The position numbers were made by a program, and so were the translations under genes. Positions 1-7,005 of a stretch of 64,000 nt of DNA are shown here, in pieces. The notes beneath the pieces are model-generated. The model was not told where the DNA came from and ran no database searches. It was given only the letters and a program-made list of their open reading frames with translations. Every line of letters begins with the position of its first letter. Position 1 is the stretch's first letter. The stretch covers positions 4,650,001 to 4,714,000 of the forward strand of contig NZ_CP036282.1 of assembly GCF_006974105.1 (NCBI RefSeq), given 5' to 3'. The DNA is from Rhodoferax aquaticus (lineage in GTDB: Bacteria > Pseudomonadota > Gammaproteobacteria > Burkholderiales > Burkholderiaceae_C).

Positions 1-649
1 CCAAGATCCAGTTCACCTGGGCGGCGATGGGGTCTACGGCGAAGGTGGCGTCAAACAGGGCGCTGCCTACCGTGAAGCCCCAAGCGCCTGCAGCTTGCAT
101 GGCTTCAATGCGCTCTAGCCGGTCTATGCTGCCTGCGGCAATGACGGGAATGTTGACGGCCTGCACCACGCGGCGGGTGAGTTCGGGCACGTTGCCGTCG
201 AAGCGGTAGGCCAGCAAGTCCAGGCCGTGCACACCTTCGATAGCGGCTAGGGCTTGGGCGTCGGCCACGATCTCGTCAATGCTGCCTACCAAGCGCGTGG
301 GGTGGCCCACGGTGTGGCCCGCAAACGGAAAGTAGCGAATGCCCGTGCCGCGCAGCAGCGCTGCGGCCTCGGCGGCATGGCGCCCGCCCAGCACATAGTC
401 CACCCCCAATTCCACCGCCGCTTGGATGGACGCCAGCTCTGTTTCGCGCGTGCTGCTCACCACCTCCAGCATGACGGTGCGGCCGTCGTCGTGGATGGCC
501 TGGGTGAGCGTGGCCAAGTCTTCCATCGGCAGGCCAATGTCTTTGAAACCCACACAGTCCAAGCGGCAGCCGCGCAGGCCTTGGTACACGGCGTGGGCGT
601 CTGCCACAGTGCGGTCGCTATGGGTGAGCATGAGGATGAAGCGGCTCAT
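1..649 (-). CDS. HisA/TIM-barrel-like protein, 3' end cut by window
   Basis: The minus-strand frame is open from the ATG at 649 to the window edge (about 216 residues visible). It starts MSRFILMLTHSDRTV and has alternating hydrophobic strands plus a late VIAAGSIDR...GFTVGSALF segment, like the phosphate-binding loops of HisA/HisF-type (beta-alpha)8 barrels. AAGGAC lies 7-12 bases before the ATG. It is third in a leftward operon after the DUF1537 kinase and PdxA-like dehydrogenase, so a role on a phosphorylated three- or four-carbon sugar acid is plausible. It is not histidine biosynthesis by context: no his gene is nearby. The exact reaction cannot be read from the sequence. Confidence 0.7.
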   Translation of the reverse strand, partial: MSRFILMLTHSDRTVADAHAVYQGLRGCRLDCVGFKDIGLPMEDLATLTQAIHDDGRTVMLEVVSSTRETELASIQAAVELGVDYVLGGRHAAEAAALLRGTGIRYFPFAGHTVGHPTRLVGSIDEIVADAQALAAIEGVHGLDLLAYRFDGNVPELTRRVVQAVNIPVIAAGSIDRLERIEAMQAAGAWGFTVGSALFDATFAVDPIAAQVNWIL

Positions 650-693
650 GGGGTGTCCTTTTTTTCAAATAAGTGATGAATGAATGAGCGCGC

Positions 694-1686
694 TTACCGC
701 GCTGCCGCGCCTTGGCTGAGCTGCACGGCAGCGCGCAGGGCGGTCTTAAGGCTGCTGGCATCGGCAATGCCCTGGCCCGCAATGTCAAACGCGGTGCCGT
801 GGTCTGGGCTGGTGCGCACAAAGGGCAGGCCTGCGGTGACGTTGACGCCGTCTTCCACGCCCAAGAGCTTGATGGGAATCAGCCCTTGGTCGTGGTACTG
901 GGCCACCACGATGTCGTAGCGCCCCCGGCGGGCTTGCATGAACACGGTGTCACCCGGGTGGGGGCCGCTGGCGTCTACGCCCATGGCTCGGGCCTGGGCA
1001 ATGGCGGGCGCAATGATCTGCAAATCTTCGCTGCCAAACAGGCCGCCTTCGCCTGCATGGGGGTTGAGCCCTGCCACCGCGATGCGCGGTTGGGCCATGC
1101 CCATGGCTTGCAGGCTGCGGTGGGCCAGCAAGATGATGCGCAACTCGCGCTCCACCGTGAGCAGCTCTAGGGCTTGGCGCATGGCGCAGTGCACCGTGAC
1201 CAGTATGGTGCGCAGCTGGGGGTTGACCAGCATCATGGCGGTGTCGGTGCTGCCGGTGCGCTCGGCCAGCATTTCGGTGTGGCCCGGGTAAGGCACCCCT
1301 GCAGCGGCCAGCGCCTCTTTGTGGATGGGCGCGGTGCAGATGGCCGCCACCTCGCCCCGCAGCGCCATGCCAATGGCGCAGTCAATGGCCTCAAAAGCCG
1401 CTTGGCCCGCCAGCGCGCTCACCTGCCCCATGGGGAGGTCATCCGGCAGCTCGCCCACATCCAGCACGTCCACCACGCCCGCAGCGGTGCGGTGCTGCGC
1501 AGCGTGGGTGATGCGGCGCACTTGCAAGCCAGGCGCGAAACGCTGTGCTGCGCGCTCCAGCGTAGCTGCGTGCCCCACCACAAAGGCGGAGCAGACCGGG
1601 TTGATCGCGGGGTCGGCAAAAGCCTTAACCACAATTTCGGGGCCAATGCCAGCGGCATCGCCCAAGGTCACTGCGACGGTTGTCAT
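694..1686 (-). CDS. pdxA2: PdxA-like 4-phospho-D-threonate/erythronate dehydrogenase
   Basis: 330 residues, the usual PdxA length. The N-terminus TVAVTLGDAAGIGPEIVVKA and the later GHTEMLAERTG and YHDQGLIPIKLLG segments are PdxA-family signatures, including metal-binding His residues. NAD-dependent PdxA enzymes oxidise 4-phosphohydroxy-L-threonine in vitamin B6 synthesis. The PdxA2 branch instead oxidises 4-phospho-D-threonate or -erythronate to dihydroxyacetone phosphate and CO2, working with a DUF1537 kinase. Here the start overlaps the kinase stop (ATGA, 1683-1686), which favours the catabolic role. The frame stays open upstream to 2169, but the Met with GAAAGGACAGGT before it at 1686 matches the family start. 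Confidence 0.88.
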   Translation of the reverse strand: MTTVAVTLGDAAGIGPEIVVKAFADPAINPVCSAFVVGHAATLERAAQRFAPGLQVRRITHAAQHRTAAGVVDVLDVGELPDDLPMGQVSALAGQAAFEAIDCAIGMALRGEVAAICTAPIHKEALAAAGVPYPGHTEMLAERTGSTDTAMMLVNPQLRTILVTVHCAMRQALELLTVERELRIILLAHRSLQAMGMAQPRIAVAGLNPHAGEGGLFGSEDLQIIAPAIAQARAMGVDASGPHPGDTVFMQARRGRYDIVVAQYHDQGLIPIKLLGVEDGVNVTAGLPFVRTSPDHGTAFDIAGQGIADASSLKTALRAAVQLSQGAAAR

Positions 1687-2765
1687 ACCTGTCCTTTCAT
1701 CAATGCTTGGGCACAGCGCACCAAGGTGTGGGAGTCGCCAAAGCCACCGGCTTTGGAAATAAGGGGGACCCACTGGTTCGCCACCTGCATCAGGCACAGG
1801 GGCACGCCGGGTTCTAGGTCTTGCAGCACGCGCAGCTGCGTGGCGCCCAGCGCCTGCGCCAAGGCTTTGGCGGTTTCGCCGCCAGTCACCACCACGCCGT
1901 CGCACTGGCCACTCTGAATGGCCTGCGCCAGTTGGGCTACCAAGGCCTGCGTGGCTGTCAATGGGTCGCTGCGCACCAGGCGGGTCAGCAACAGTGGCAC
2001 GGTTGGGCAGGCTAAAGCCAATGTGGCGGCCTGCGCGTGCGATACGGGGTTCACACTGCCCACCAACACCCACGGGGCTGCACTGACACGCCACGGGCTG
2101 GGAGCCACTGGCTGCGCGGGGGCCAGCGCCTGCGCCAAGGCCCGCACAATGCCGGTAGAGCCAGCCCACAGCAGGCCGGCATCCCCCACAAATTGCCGAG
2201 CGGCGTGTTGCAGTTCTTCGTCGGTAGCAATGTCTAACGCCACGGCGGTGTGGCCTGCGGCAAAGGCCGCCTGCGCTTCGCCAACCGTGGCAACGAGGTG
2301 CAGCGCAATACCCACTGGGGCAAAGTAGCCCAGCAAGCCACTGTGCCGCACGGGGTTGTGCGGGTCTTGGCCAAAGGCGGAGCGGTGCACCGGTGTGCCG
2401 TGCAGCAGCACTTCACCGTGCTGCATGGTGCGCCCTGCCGCCGGAAAAGAGGGCACCACCAGCATGCGCGGCTTGCCGCTGTGCGTCCATGCGCTGGCGC
2501 ACTCTGCGGCAAAAGGGCCGCGCAAGGTGGAGTCAAACTGTTTGACCAACACGGGCGCTGTGGCCCACTGCTTAGCCCACGCCGCCACGCGCTGGGCAGC
2601 CACCTCAGGAGCACACAGGCGGCTGTCGGTGTCGGCGCTGAGCACTGGCAGGGTGGGGTCATAGGCCTCGCCCATGGCCACTGCGGTGGGCCAGCCCCGC
2701 TGGGCAAAGGCGGCCACACCGTCGGTGGCGCTGGTGAAATCGTCGGTGATGATTCGTATCTGCAT
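1683..2765 (-). CDS. Four-carbon acid sugar kinase (DUF1537 family)
   Basis: 360 residues, somewhat short against the roughly 420 common in the family. DUF1537 landmarks appear in order: DDFTSATDG near the N-terminus, KQFDSTLRG, the PSFPAAGR segment, a VLVGSVNPVSHAQ segment opening the nucleotide domain, VVTGGETAKAL and C-terminal SKAGGFGD. The family phosphorylates D-threonate, D-erythronate or 2-oxo-tetronates at the 4-OH using ATP. Coupling to the PdxA-like gene fits a pathway acid -> 4-phosphate -> dihydroxyacetone phosphate. The start at 2765 (MQIRIITDDFTS) is set by homology; longer frames run into the divergent promoter region. The substrate is not determined. Confidence 0.88.
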   Translation of the reverse strand: MQIRIITDDFTSATDGVAAFAQRGWPTAVAMGEAYDPTLPVLSADTDSRLCAPEVAAQRVAAWAKQWATAPVLVKQFDSTLRGPFAAECASAWTHSGKPRMLVVPSFPAAGRTMQHGEVLLHGTPVHRSAFGQDPHNPVRHSGLLGYFAPVGIALHLVATVGEAQAAFAAGHTAVALDIATDEELQHAARQFVGDAGLLWAGSTGIVRALAQALAPAQPVAPSPWRVSAAPWVLVGSVNPVSHAQAATLALACPTVPLLLTRLVRSDPLTATQALVAQLAQAIQSGQCDGVVVTGGETAKALAQALGATQLRVLQDLEPGVPLCLMQVANQWVPLISKAGGFGDSHTLVRCAQALMKGQV

Positions 2766-2787
2766 GCCGCCAGTGTGCGGGCCTCGG

Positions 2788-2830
2788 CCCACCAATACCC
2801 ACCAAAACGGCTGCAAATTTACCCACCAAA
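2788..2830. promoter_or_regulatory. Probable MocR operator, direct repeats
   Basis: In the 90-bp region between the divergent kinase and MocR genes, TACCCACCAAA occurs at 2796-2806 and again at 2820-2830, 24 bp apart. A third core CCCACCAA sits at 2788-2795. MocR regulators such as GabR and PdxR are known to bind paired direct repeats of this kind in divergent promoters, so this is a good candidate site for the regulator at 2856-4355. The repeats are seen; the binding is inferred. Confidence 0.6.
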
Positions 2831-2855
2831 CAGCGTGCAAGGGCATACTCGCGCC

Positions 2856-4355
2856 ATGGACCCTCGCCTTCCCATTGCCCTGCAGCTGGACCCCAGCCAA
2901 GCGCAGCTGCACCAGCTGCTGGCGCAATTGAGCCGTGCCATCCGCAGTGGTGCGCTGCCTACCCATTGGCGCATGCCGCCCAGCCGCGCGCTGGCGGAGC
3001 AAGCGCAGCTGGGGCGCGACACGGTGGTGCAAGCCTATGCCGAGCTATGCGCCCAAGGCCTGCTACAGGCCCGAGGCCGCAAGGGTACTTTTGTGGCGCC
3101 ACTGCCCAGTCACACCTTAGGCATTGAGCCCAACACTGCCCCCACACCGCACCTTGCCCGGCGCTTGGCGGCCGCTGCGCCCGCAACCGTCGCCCCCGGG
3201 CTGGATTGGCGCTTGGGCCAAGCCTGTACGGTGGGCCTACCACTGCGCGTGTGGCGCGCGGCCTGCAAAGAGGCGGGGCGCACCCTGCCGCCTGCAGGCT
3301 ATGGCGACCCCATGGGCGACCTGGGTTTGCGCCACGAAATTGCCACCTGGCTGCAGCGCAAGCGCGGGGCTGCCGTGTCGCCCGCGCAAATTGTGGTTAC
3401 CCAAGGCGCGGGCCAAGCCATTGAGCTGCTAGCCCAGCTACTCCTGCGCCCCGGCGATGTGTGCGCCGTAGAAAACCCCGGCTACCTGCGCGCGGCCCAG
3501 GCATTTGCCGCACAAGGCGCACAGGTGGTGCCCTTGCCAGTGGACGCACATGGCGCACAGGTGCAAGCGGTGTTTGAAGGCAACACACCACCTGCGTTGC
3601 TGCATGTCACCCCTGCCCACCATTACCCCTTGGGTGTGCCGCTAGCCGCCCACAGGCGGGCCCAGCTGCTGCACCTGGCACAGCGCCACGGCACCATGGT
3701 GCTAGAGAACGAGTACGACCATGAGTTTGCGTTTGCCAGCGAGCACAGCTTGCCGCTGTTGGCGCAAGCACCCGAGCAAGTGATTTTGGTGAGCACCTTT
3801 GCCAAGGCCATCAGCCCCGCGCTGCGCTTGGGCTTTGTGGTGGCACCAGCGGCCATTGCTGCACGCTTGGGCGACTTGGTGGAGTCACAACGCCGCCATT
3901 GCTCCTGGCCCGTGCAGCGCTCAGTGGCCTGGCTCTTGGCCAGCGGTGAGCTAGAGCGCCATTTACGCCGTCTGCAACGCCACTTTGCGGCCTTGCGCGC
4001 CTTGGTGCGCACACAAGTGCAAGCGCTACAGACGCATGGCTTGCACCTACAAGGCGACGCAGGAGGCCTGCATGTGCTGCTGCAAATGCCCACCCCTGCC
4101 GCCAGCCGCCAACTAGAAGACGCGCTGCGCGCCAGCGGCGTGCAGCTCTACCCCTTGAGCAGCTTCACCCACGCCCCCAGCCCCCACCACGGCGTGCTAC
4201 TGGGCTATGGGCATATGCGGGAGGCTGATTTGGATTTGGCGCTTGGACACTTGGTGCGGTGTGTGGCCGCTCTAGTTAAGCCCTACGTTCCTAGTTGTTG
4301 GCCTGCGCTTGGGCAGCTACCTTTAAGCACCTGTGATGGGGCGCAGAAGCGCTAG
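2856..4355 (+). CDS. MocR/PdxR-type regulator (GntR wHTH + aminotransferase fold)
   Basis: 499 residues. The N-terminal GntR winged helix covers about residues 10-80 (LSRAIRSGALPTHWRMPPSR ... VVQAYAELCAQG). A fold-type I aminotransferase domain fills the rest, with GDPMGDLGLRHEIATWL, LENEYDHEF and STFAKAISPALRLGF, where K317 is the expected pyridoxal-phosphate Schiff-base lysine. MocR proteins sense a ligand through PLP and activate or repress an adjacent operon. Divergence from the sugar-acid operon and direct repeats in between suggest it controls that operon and itself. The frame is open far upstream, but the Met at 2856 begins the winged helix. The last 25 or so residues look like an unconserved tail. 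Confidence 0.88.
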   Translation: MDPRLPIALQLDPSQAQLHQLLAQLSRAIRSGALPTHWRMPPSRALAEQAQLGRDTVVQAYAELCAQGLLQARGRKGTFVAPLPSHTLGIEPNTAPTPHLARRLAAAAPATVAPGLDWRLGQACTVGLPLRVWRAACKEAGRTLPPAGYGDPMGDLGLRHEIATWLQRKRGAAVSPAQIVVTQGAGQAIELLAQLLLRPGDVCAVENPGYLRAAQAFAAQGAQVVPLPVDAHGAQVQAVFEGNTPPALLHVTPAHHYPLGVPLAAHRRAQLLHLAQRHGTMVLENEYDHEFAFASEHSLPLLAQAPEQVILVSTFAKAISPALRLGFVVAPAAIAARLGDLVESQRRHCSWPVQRSVAWLLASGELERHLRRLQRHFAALRALVRTQVQALQTHGLHLQGDAGGLHVLLQMPTPAASRQLEDALRASGVQLYPLSSFTHAPSPHHGVLLGYGHMREADLDLALGHLVRCVAALVKPYVPSCWPALGQLPLSTCDGAQKR

Positions 4356-4381
4356 ATTCAGTCAGCGGCAATTGATCAATC

Positions 4382-4525
4382 TATTCATAAGTATTGTTTT
4401 TTTATAGAATTTTGCTATTTTTATGAATAAATTGACATTGCAAACGCCCGCGGCAAAGTCGGGGAAATCGCTATAAAAAATTCATAGATTTGCATAAATT
4501 GATAAATTAAGTAACATCTATGAAT
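4382..4525. promoter_or_regulatory. AT-rich hipBA promoter with two inverted-repeat pairs
   Basis: The AT-rich 168-bp gap before the antitoxin gene contains TATTCATAA (4382-4390) with its inverse TTATGAATA (4421-4429), and ATTCATAGAT (4480-4489) with its exact inverse ATCTATGAAT (4516-4525), which covers the start codon at 4524. All four share a TTCATA core. HipB-type antitoxins repress their own operon through inverted repeats, so this is the likely autoregulatory site. No convincing -35/-10 pair was identified. Confidence 0.5.
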
Positions 4526-5633
4526 GCCAAAGCAAAATATCAGCGCTTCCGACTACCCGCAGGCGGTTATCCAACAGATTCAACTGTTGGCACAAAACAT
4601 TGTGGTCGCGCGCAAACGCCGCAAAGAAACCCAAGCCCAATGGGCCCAGCGGCTTGGGGTGTCGCAGCCCACCATGGCGCGCATTGAAAAAGGCGACCCA
4701 TCCGTCGCCATGGCGTCCTACGTGATGTGTGTGTGGTTGATCAACCCAAGCGCATCCATAGCCAATCTCATTGCCCCGCAACATGACGCCATTGCCCTAG
4801 AGCGCGAGGTCGCCAAGGTGCGGCCGCGTGCCCGTGTACAAAACGTATCGAAATCGCTCCCTAGTACGCCAGCAGATACAGAAGTCGCACGCGCAAAAGA
4901 GGCAGATAACCCCGTGAAGAGAGCAGACAGCCATACCAAGATGCGGCAAAGCTTACAAGAGCAACAGAGCCTTGCTAGCGCTGCTGAAAAGCTAGGCTTA
5001 GGGTCTCGTGGTGCACTGGAAAAGTTCAAAGAGCAACAGAGCCTTGCCAGCGCCGCTGAAAAGCTAGGCTTAGGGTCTCGTGGTGCACTGGAAAAGTTCA
5101 AAGAGCAACAGAGCCTTGCCAGCGCCGCTGAAAAGCTAGGTTTAGGGACTCGTGGTGCACTGGAAAAGCTCCAAGAGCAACAGCGCCTTGCCAGCGCTGC
5201 TGAAAAGCTAGGCTTAGGGTCTCGTGGTGCACTGGAAGAGTTCAAAGAGCAACAGCGCCTTGCCAGCGCCGCTGAAAAGCTAGGTTTAGGGTCTCGTGGT
5301 GCACTGGAAAAGCTCCAAGAGCAACAGCGCCTTGCCAGCGCTGCTGAAAAGCTAGGCTTAGGGTCTCGTGGTGCACTGGAAGAGTTCAAAGAGCAACGGC
5401 GCCTTGCCAGCGCCGCTGAAAAGCTAGGTTTAGGGTCTCGTGGTGCACTGGAAGAGTTCAAAGAGCAACAGCGCCTTGCCAGCGCTGCTGAAAAGCTAGG
5501 CTTAGGGTCTCGTGGTGCACTGGAAGAGTTCAAAGAGCAACAGCGCCTTGCCAGCGCCGCTGAAAGCTCTGTTCGTACCGCCACCGGTCTGGCTGCGTTG
5601 ATAGCAAAAGTACCAGGATCTCGCAAGCTATGA
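4524..5633 (+). CDS. HipB-like antitoxin with tandem-repeat C-terminus
   Basis: 369 residues, several times the length of ordinary HipB (about 90). Residues 25-75 form an XRE/Cro-type helix-turn-helix (RRKETQAQWAQRLGVSQPTM ... IEKGDPSVAM). Residues 76-145 are a charged linker. From residue 146 there are eight perfect-length 24-residue repeats, consensus EQQRLASAAEKLGLGSRGAL followed by EEFK or EKLQ, then a ninth that stops after ten residues and a 22-residue tail ending VPGSRKL. It overlaps the HipA toxin gene by ATGA (5630-5633), so translation is coupled. Role: DNA-binding antitoxin and autorepressor. The function of the repeats is unknown; a toxin-binding or oligomerising scaffold is one possibility. 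Confidence 0.85.
   Translation: MPKQNISASDYPQAVIQQIQLLAQNIVVARKRRKETQAQWAQRLGVSQPTMARIEKGDPSVAMASYVMCVWLINPSASIANLIAPQHDAIALEREVAKVRPRARVQNVSKSLPSTPADTEVARAKEADNPVKRADSHTKMRQSLQEQQSLASAAEKLGLGSRGALEKFKEQQSLASAAEKLGLGSRGALEKFKEQQSLASAAEKLGLGTRGALEKLQEQQRLASAAEKLGLGSRGALEEFKEQQRLASAAEKLGLGSRGALEKLQEQQRLASAAEKLGLGSRGALEEFKEQRRLASAAEKLGLGSRGALEEFKEQQRLASAAEKLGLGSRGALEEFKEQQRLASAAESSVRTATGLAALIAKVPGSRKL
4959..5564 (+). repeat. 72-bp in-frame coding tandem repeat (8 copies plus part)
   Basis: Eight complete 72-bp units run 4959-5534, and a ninth begins at 5535 and loses similarity after about 30 bases. Units differ by only a few bases, mostly CAGAGC/CAGCGC, GCTGCT/GCCGCT, and the last four codons, which alternate between AAGCTCCAA and GAGTTCAAA types. 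Because the period is a multiple of three, gain or loss of units keeps the frame. The opposite strand is also open for the same reason, giving a long false ORF. Confidence 0.95.
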
Positions 5634-6895
5634 AAGACCCTGCGCTGGGCGTTGACCCTATCACCTACCAACCGCAAGACCAACTGTATGTCTGGGCGCT
5701 GGTGGACCCGAGCAACCCTGTGTTGGTAGGGGAACTTAGCCTGTCGCGATTGCTTGCTGACTGTGCCATGTTCACTTATGCGCCGGCATGGTGGCACTTT
5801 GCTTTGAGCGAAGACCTGCCGATCATTGCGGGGCAAACTTACAGCGCGGGTGAGCGTGGTAGTGCACCCGGCGCGCTGGACGACGCCCGACCAGACCGCT
5901 GGGGCGAACGCATCATTCGCCATGTGGACCGCCCAGCGCGCTTGTCGATTTTGGAGATGCTGCTGTTTGCGGGCGATGACCGCTTTGGCGCGCTAGGGGT
6001 TTCTGTGTCGGCACAGCGCTACCTACCGCGCAAGCTGGGGCCCTATCCGCAGCTGAACCAGCTGGCGGAGCTTGCCCAAGCCGTTGAAGACGTTCAGCTG
6101 CAAGCCCCTATTGCCCCCGACATGCAGCGCCTGCTGCAACCCGGCGCCAGCCTAGGCGGTGCACACCCCAAGGCCCTGCTGCACACGGCAGACGGCCCGT
6201 GTGTGGTGAAGCTCAGCGAACTGGATGACCCGGTAGACACACCGCTGATTGAACACGCCACCATGACCTTGGCCGCCCTGGCGGGTATCACCGTGGCGCG
6301 CACCGGCACGCTGCCCTTGGCGCCGCGCTACGGCAAAGCACGCCATGCGCTCACGATCCAACGGTTTGACCGCCAAGAGAACTTGCGCCTGCACTGCGTG
6401 TCTGCCAACACCGTGCTGCGCGCTGCCAGCTTGCCTGAGAGCTATGCCGCGCTGGCCACGGTGGTGTTGCGCCTGGCACACCCAGACCACCAAGTGCGCA
6501 TGCGCGAAGAGTTGTTCCAGCGCATGGTGTTCAACATCTTGATGGACAACACCGACGACCATGAGCGCAACCACGCCCTGCGCCTAGAGTTTGATGGCTA
6601 CTACGCGCTGTCTCCGGCGTATGACGTGGTGCCTAGCTTGCAAAATTTGGGCTACCAGGCGCTCATCGTCGGCGCGTCTGGCGCAGAGTCCACGCTGGAG
6701 AATGCGCTGTCCCAACTCAGCGAGTTCAGCATTAAAAAGCCGCGCGCCGTTGAGCTGATCCGCCAAGTAGCCCGCACGGTGGACCAGTGGCCGCAGCACT
6801 TTGCACAACATGGCGTGTGCCCAGCCGATATGGAGCGCCTGCAGGCCAGCATTGACCGTGACGCCTTGCGCTTGCAGCGCAAGGCGTACTGCTAG
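5630..6895 (+). CDS. hipA: HipA-family toxin kinase
   Basis: 421 residues, normal for HipA. Landmarks: GASLGGAHPK at 172-181 (the Gly-rich loop containing the autophosphorylation Ser region), K194 in CVVKLSE as likely ATP lysine, FNILMDNTDDHERNH at 301-315 as the catalytic loop, and LSPAYDVVP around 328-335 carrying the metal-binding Asp. HipA kinases phosphorylate translation targets (glutamyl-tRNA synthetase in E. coli) and cause dormancy; they are held inactive by HipB. All key residues are present, so the toxin looks active. Start chosen by the ATGA overlap with the antitoxin stop. Confidence 0.9.
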   Translation: MKDPALGVDPITYQPQDQLYVWALVDPSNPVLVGELSLSRLLADCAMFTYAPAWWHFALSEDLPIIAGQTYSAGERGSAPGALDDARPDRWGERIIRHVDRPARLSILEMLLFAGDDRFGALGVSVSAQRYLPRKLGPYPQLNQLAELAQAVEDVQLQAPIAPDMQRLLQPGASLGGAHPKALLHTADGPCVVKLSELDDPVDTPLIEHATMTLAALAGITVARTGTLPLAPRYGKARHALTIQRFDRQENLRLHCVSANTVLRAASLPESYAALATVVLRLAHPDHQVRMREELFQRMVFNILMDNTDDHERNHALRLEFDGYYALSPAYDVVPSLQNLGYQALIVGASGAESTLENALSQLSEFSIKKPRAVELIRQVARTVDQWPQHFAQHGVCPADMERLQASIDRDALRLQRKAYC

Positions 6896-7005
6896 TGGGC
6901 GCATTGGCTACCTGCCACCCCCCCTGAACCCGGGCTGTAACCACCGCAGGCCCGAGGTGTGAATAATGGCGGCCTGTCAAACACGTGCCACAAGCACCCG
7001 CTTCA

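Noticed and set aside
694..2169. Extended 491-residue version of the PdxA-like gene
   Set aside because: The extra N-terminus is the antisense-frame reading of the kinase gene; the coupled ATG at 1686 gives the family length.
2250..4355. Extended 701-residue version of the MocR gene
   Set aside because: The first 200 residues overlap the divergent kinase gene and promoter; the winged helix starts right after the Met at 2856.
4432..4477. Sigma-70 promoter for hipBA using TTGACA at 4432
   Set aside because: The only TATAAA-like -10 is 34 bases away, far outside normal spacing.
4959..5564. Possible CRISPR array
   Set aside because: The 72-bp units are contiguous, in frame and coding, with no unique spacers.
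4718..5923. Long minus-strand ORF across the hipB repeats (401 residues)
   Set aside because: It exists only because the 72-bp repeat has no stop in that frame; it overlaps two convincing genes and has no start signal or family likeness.
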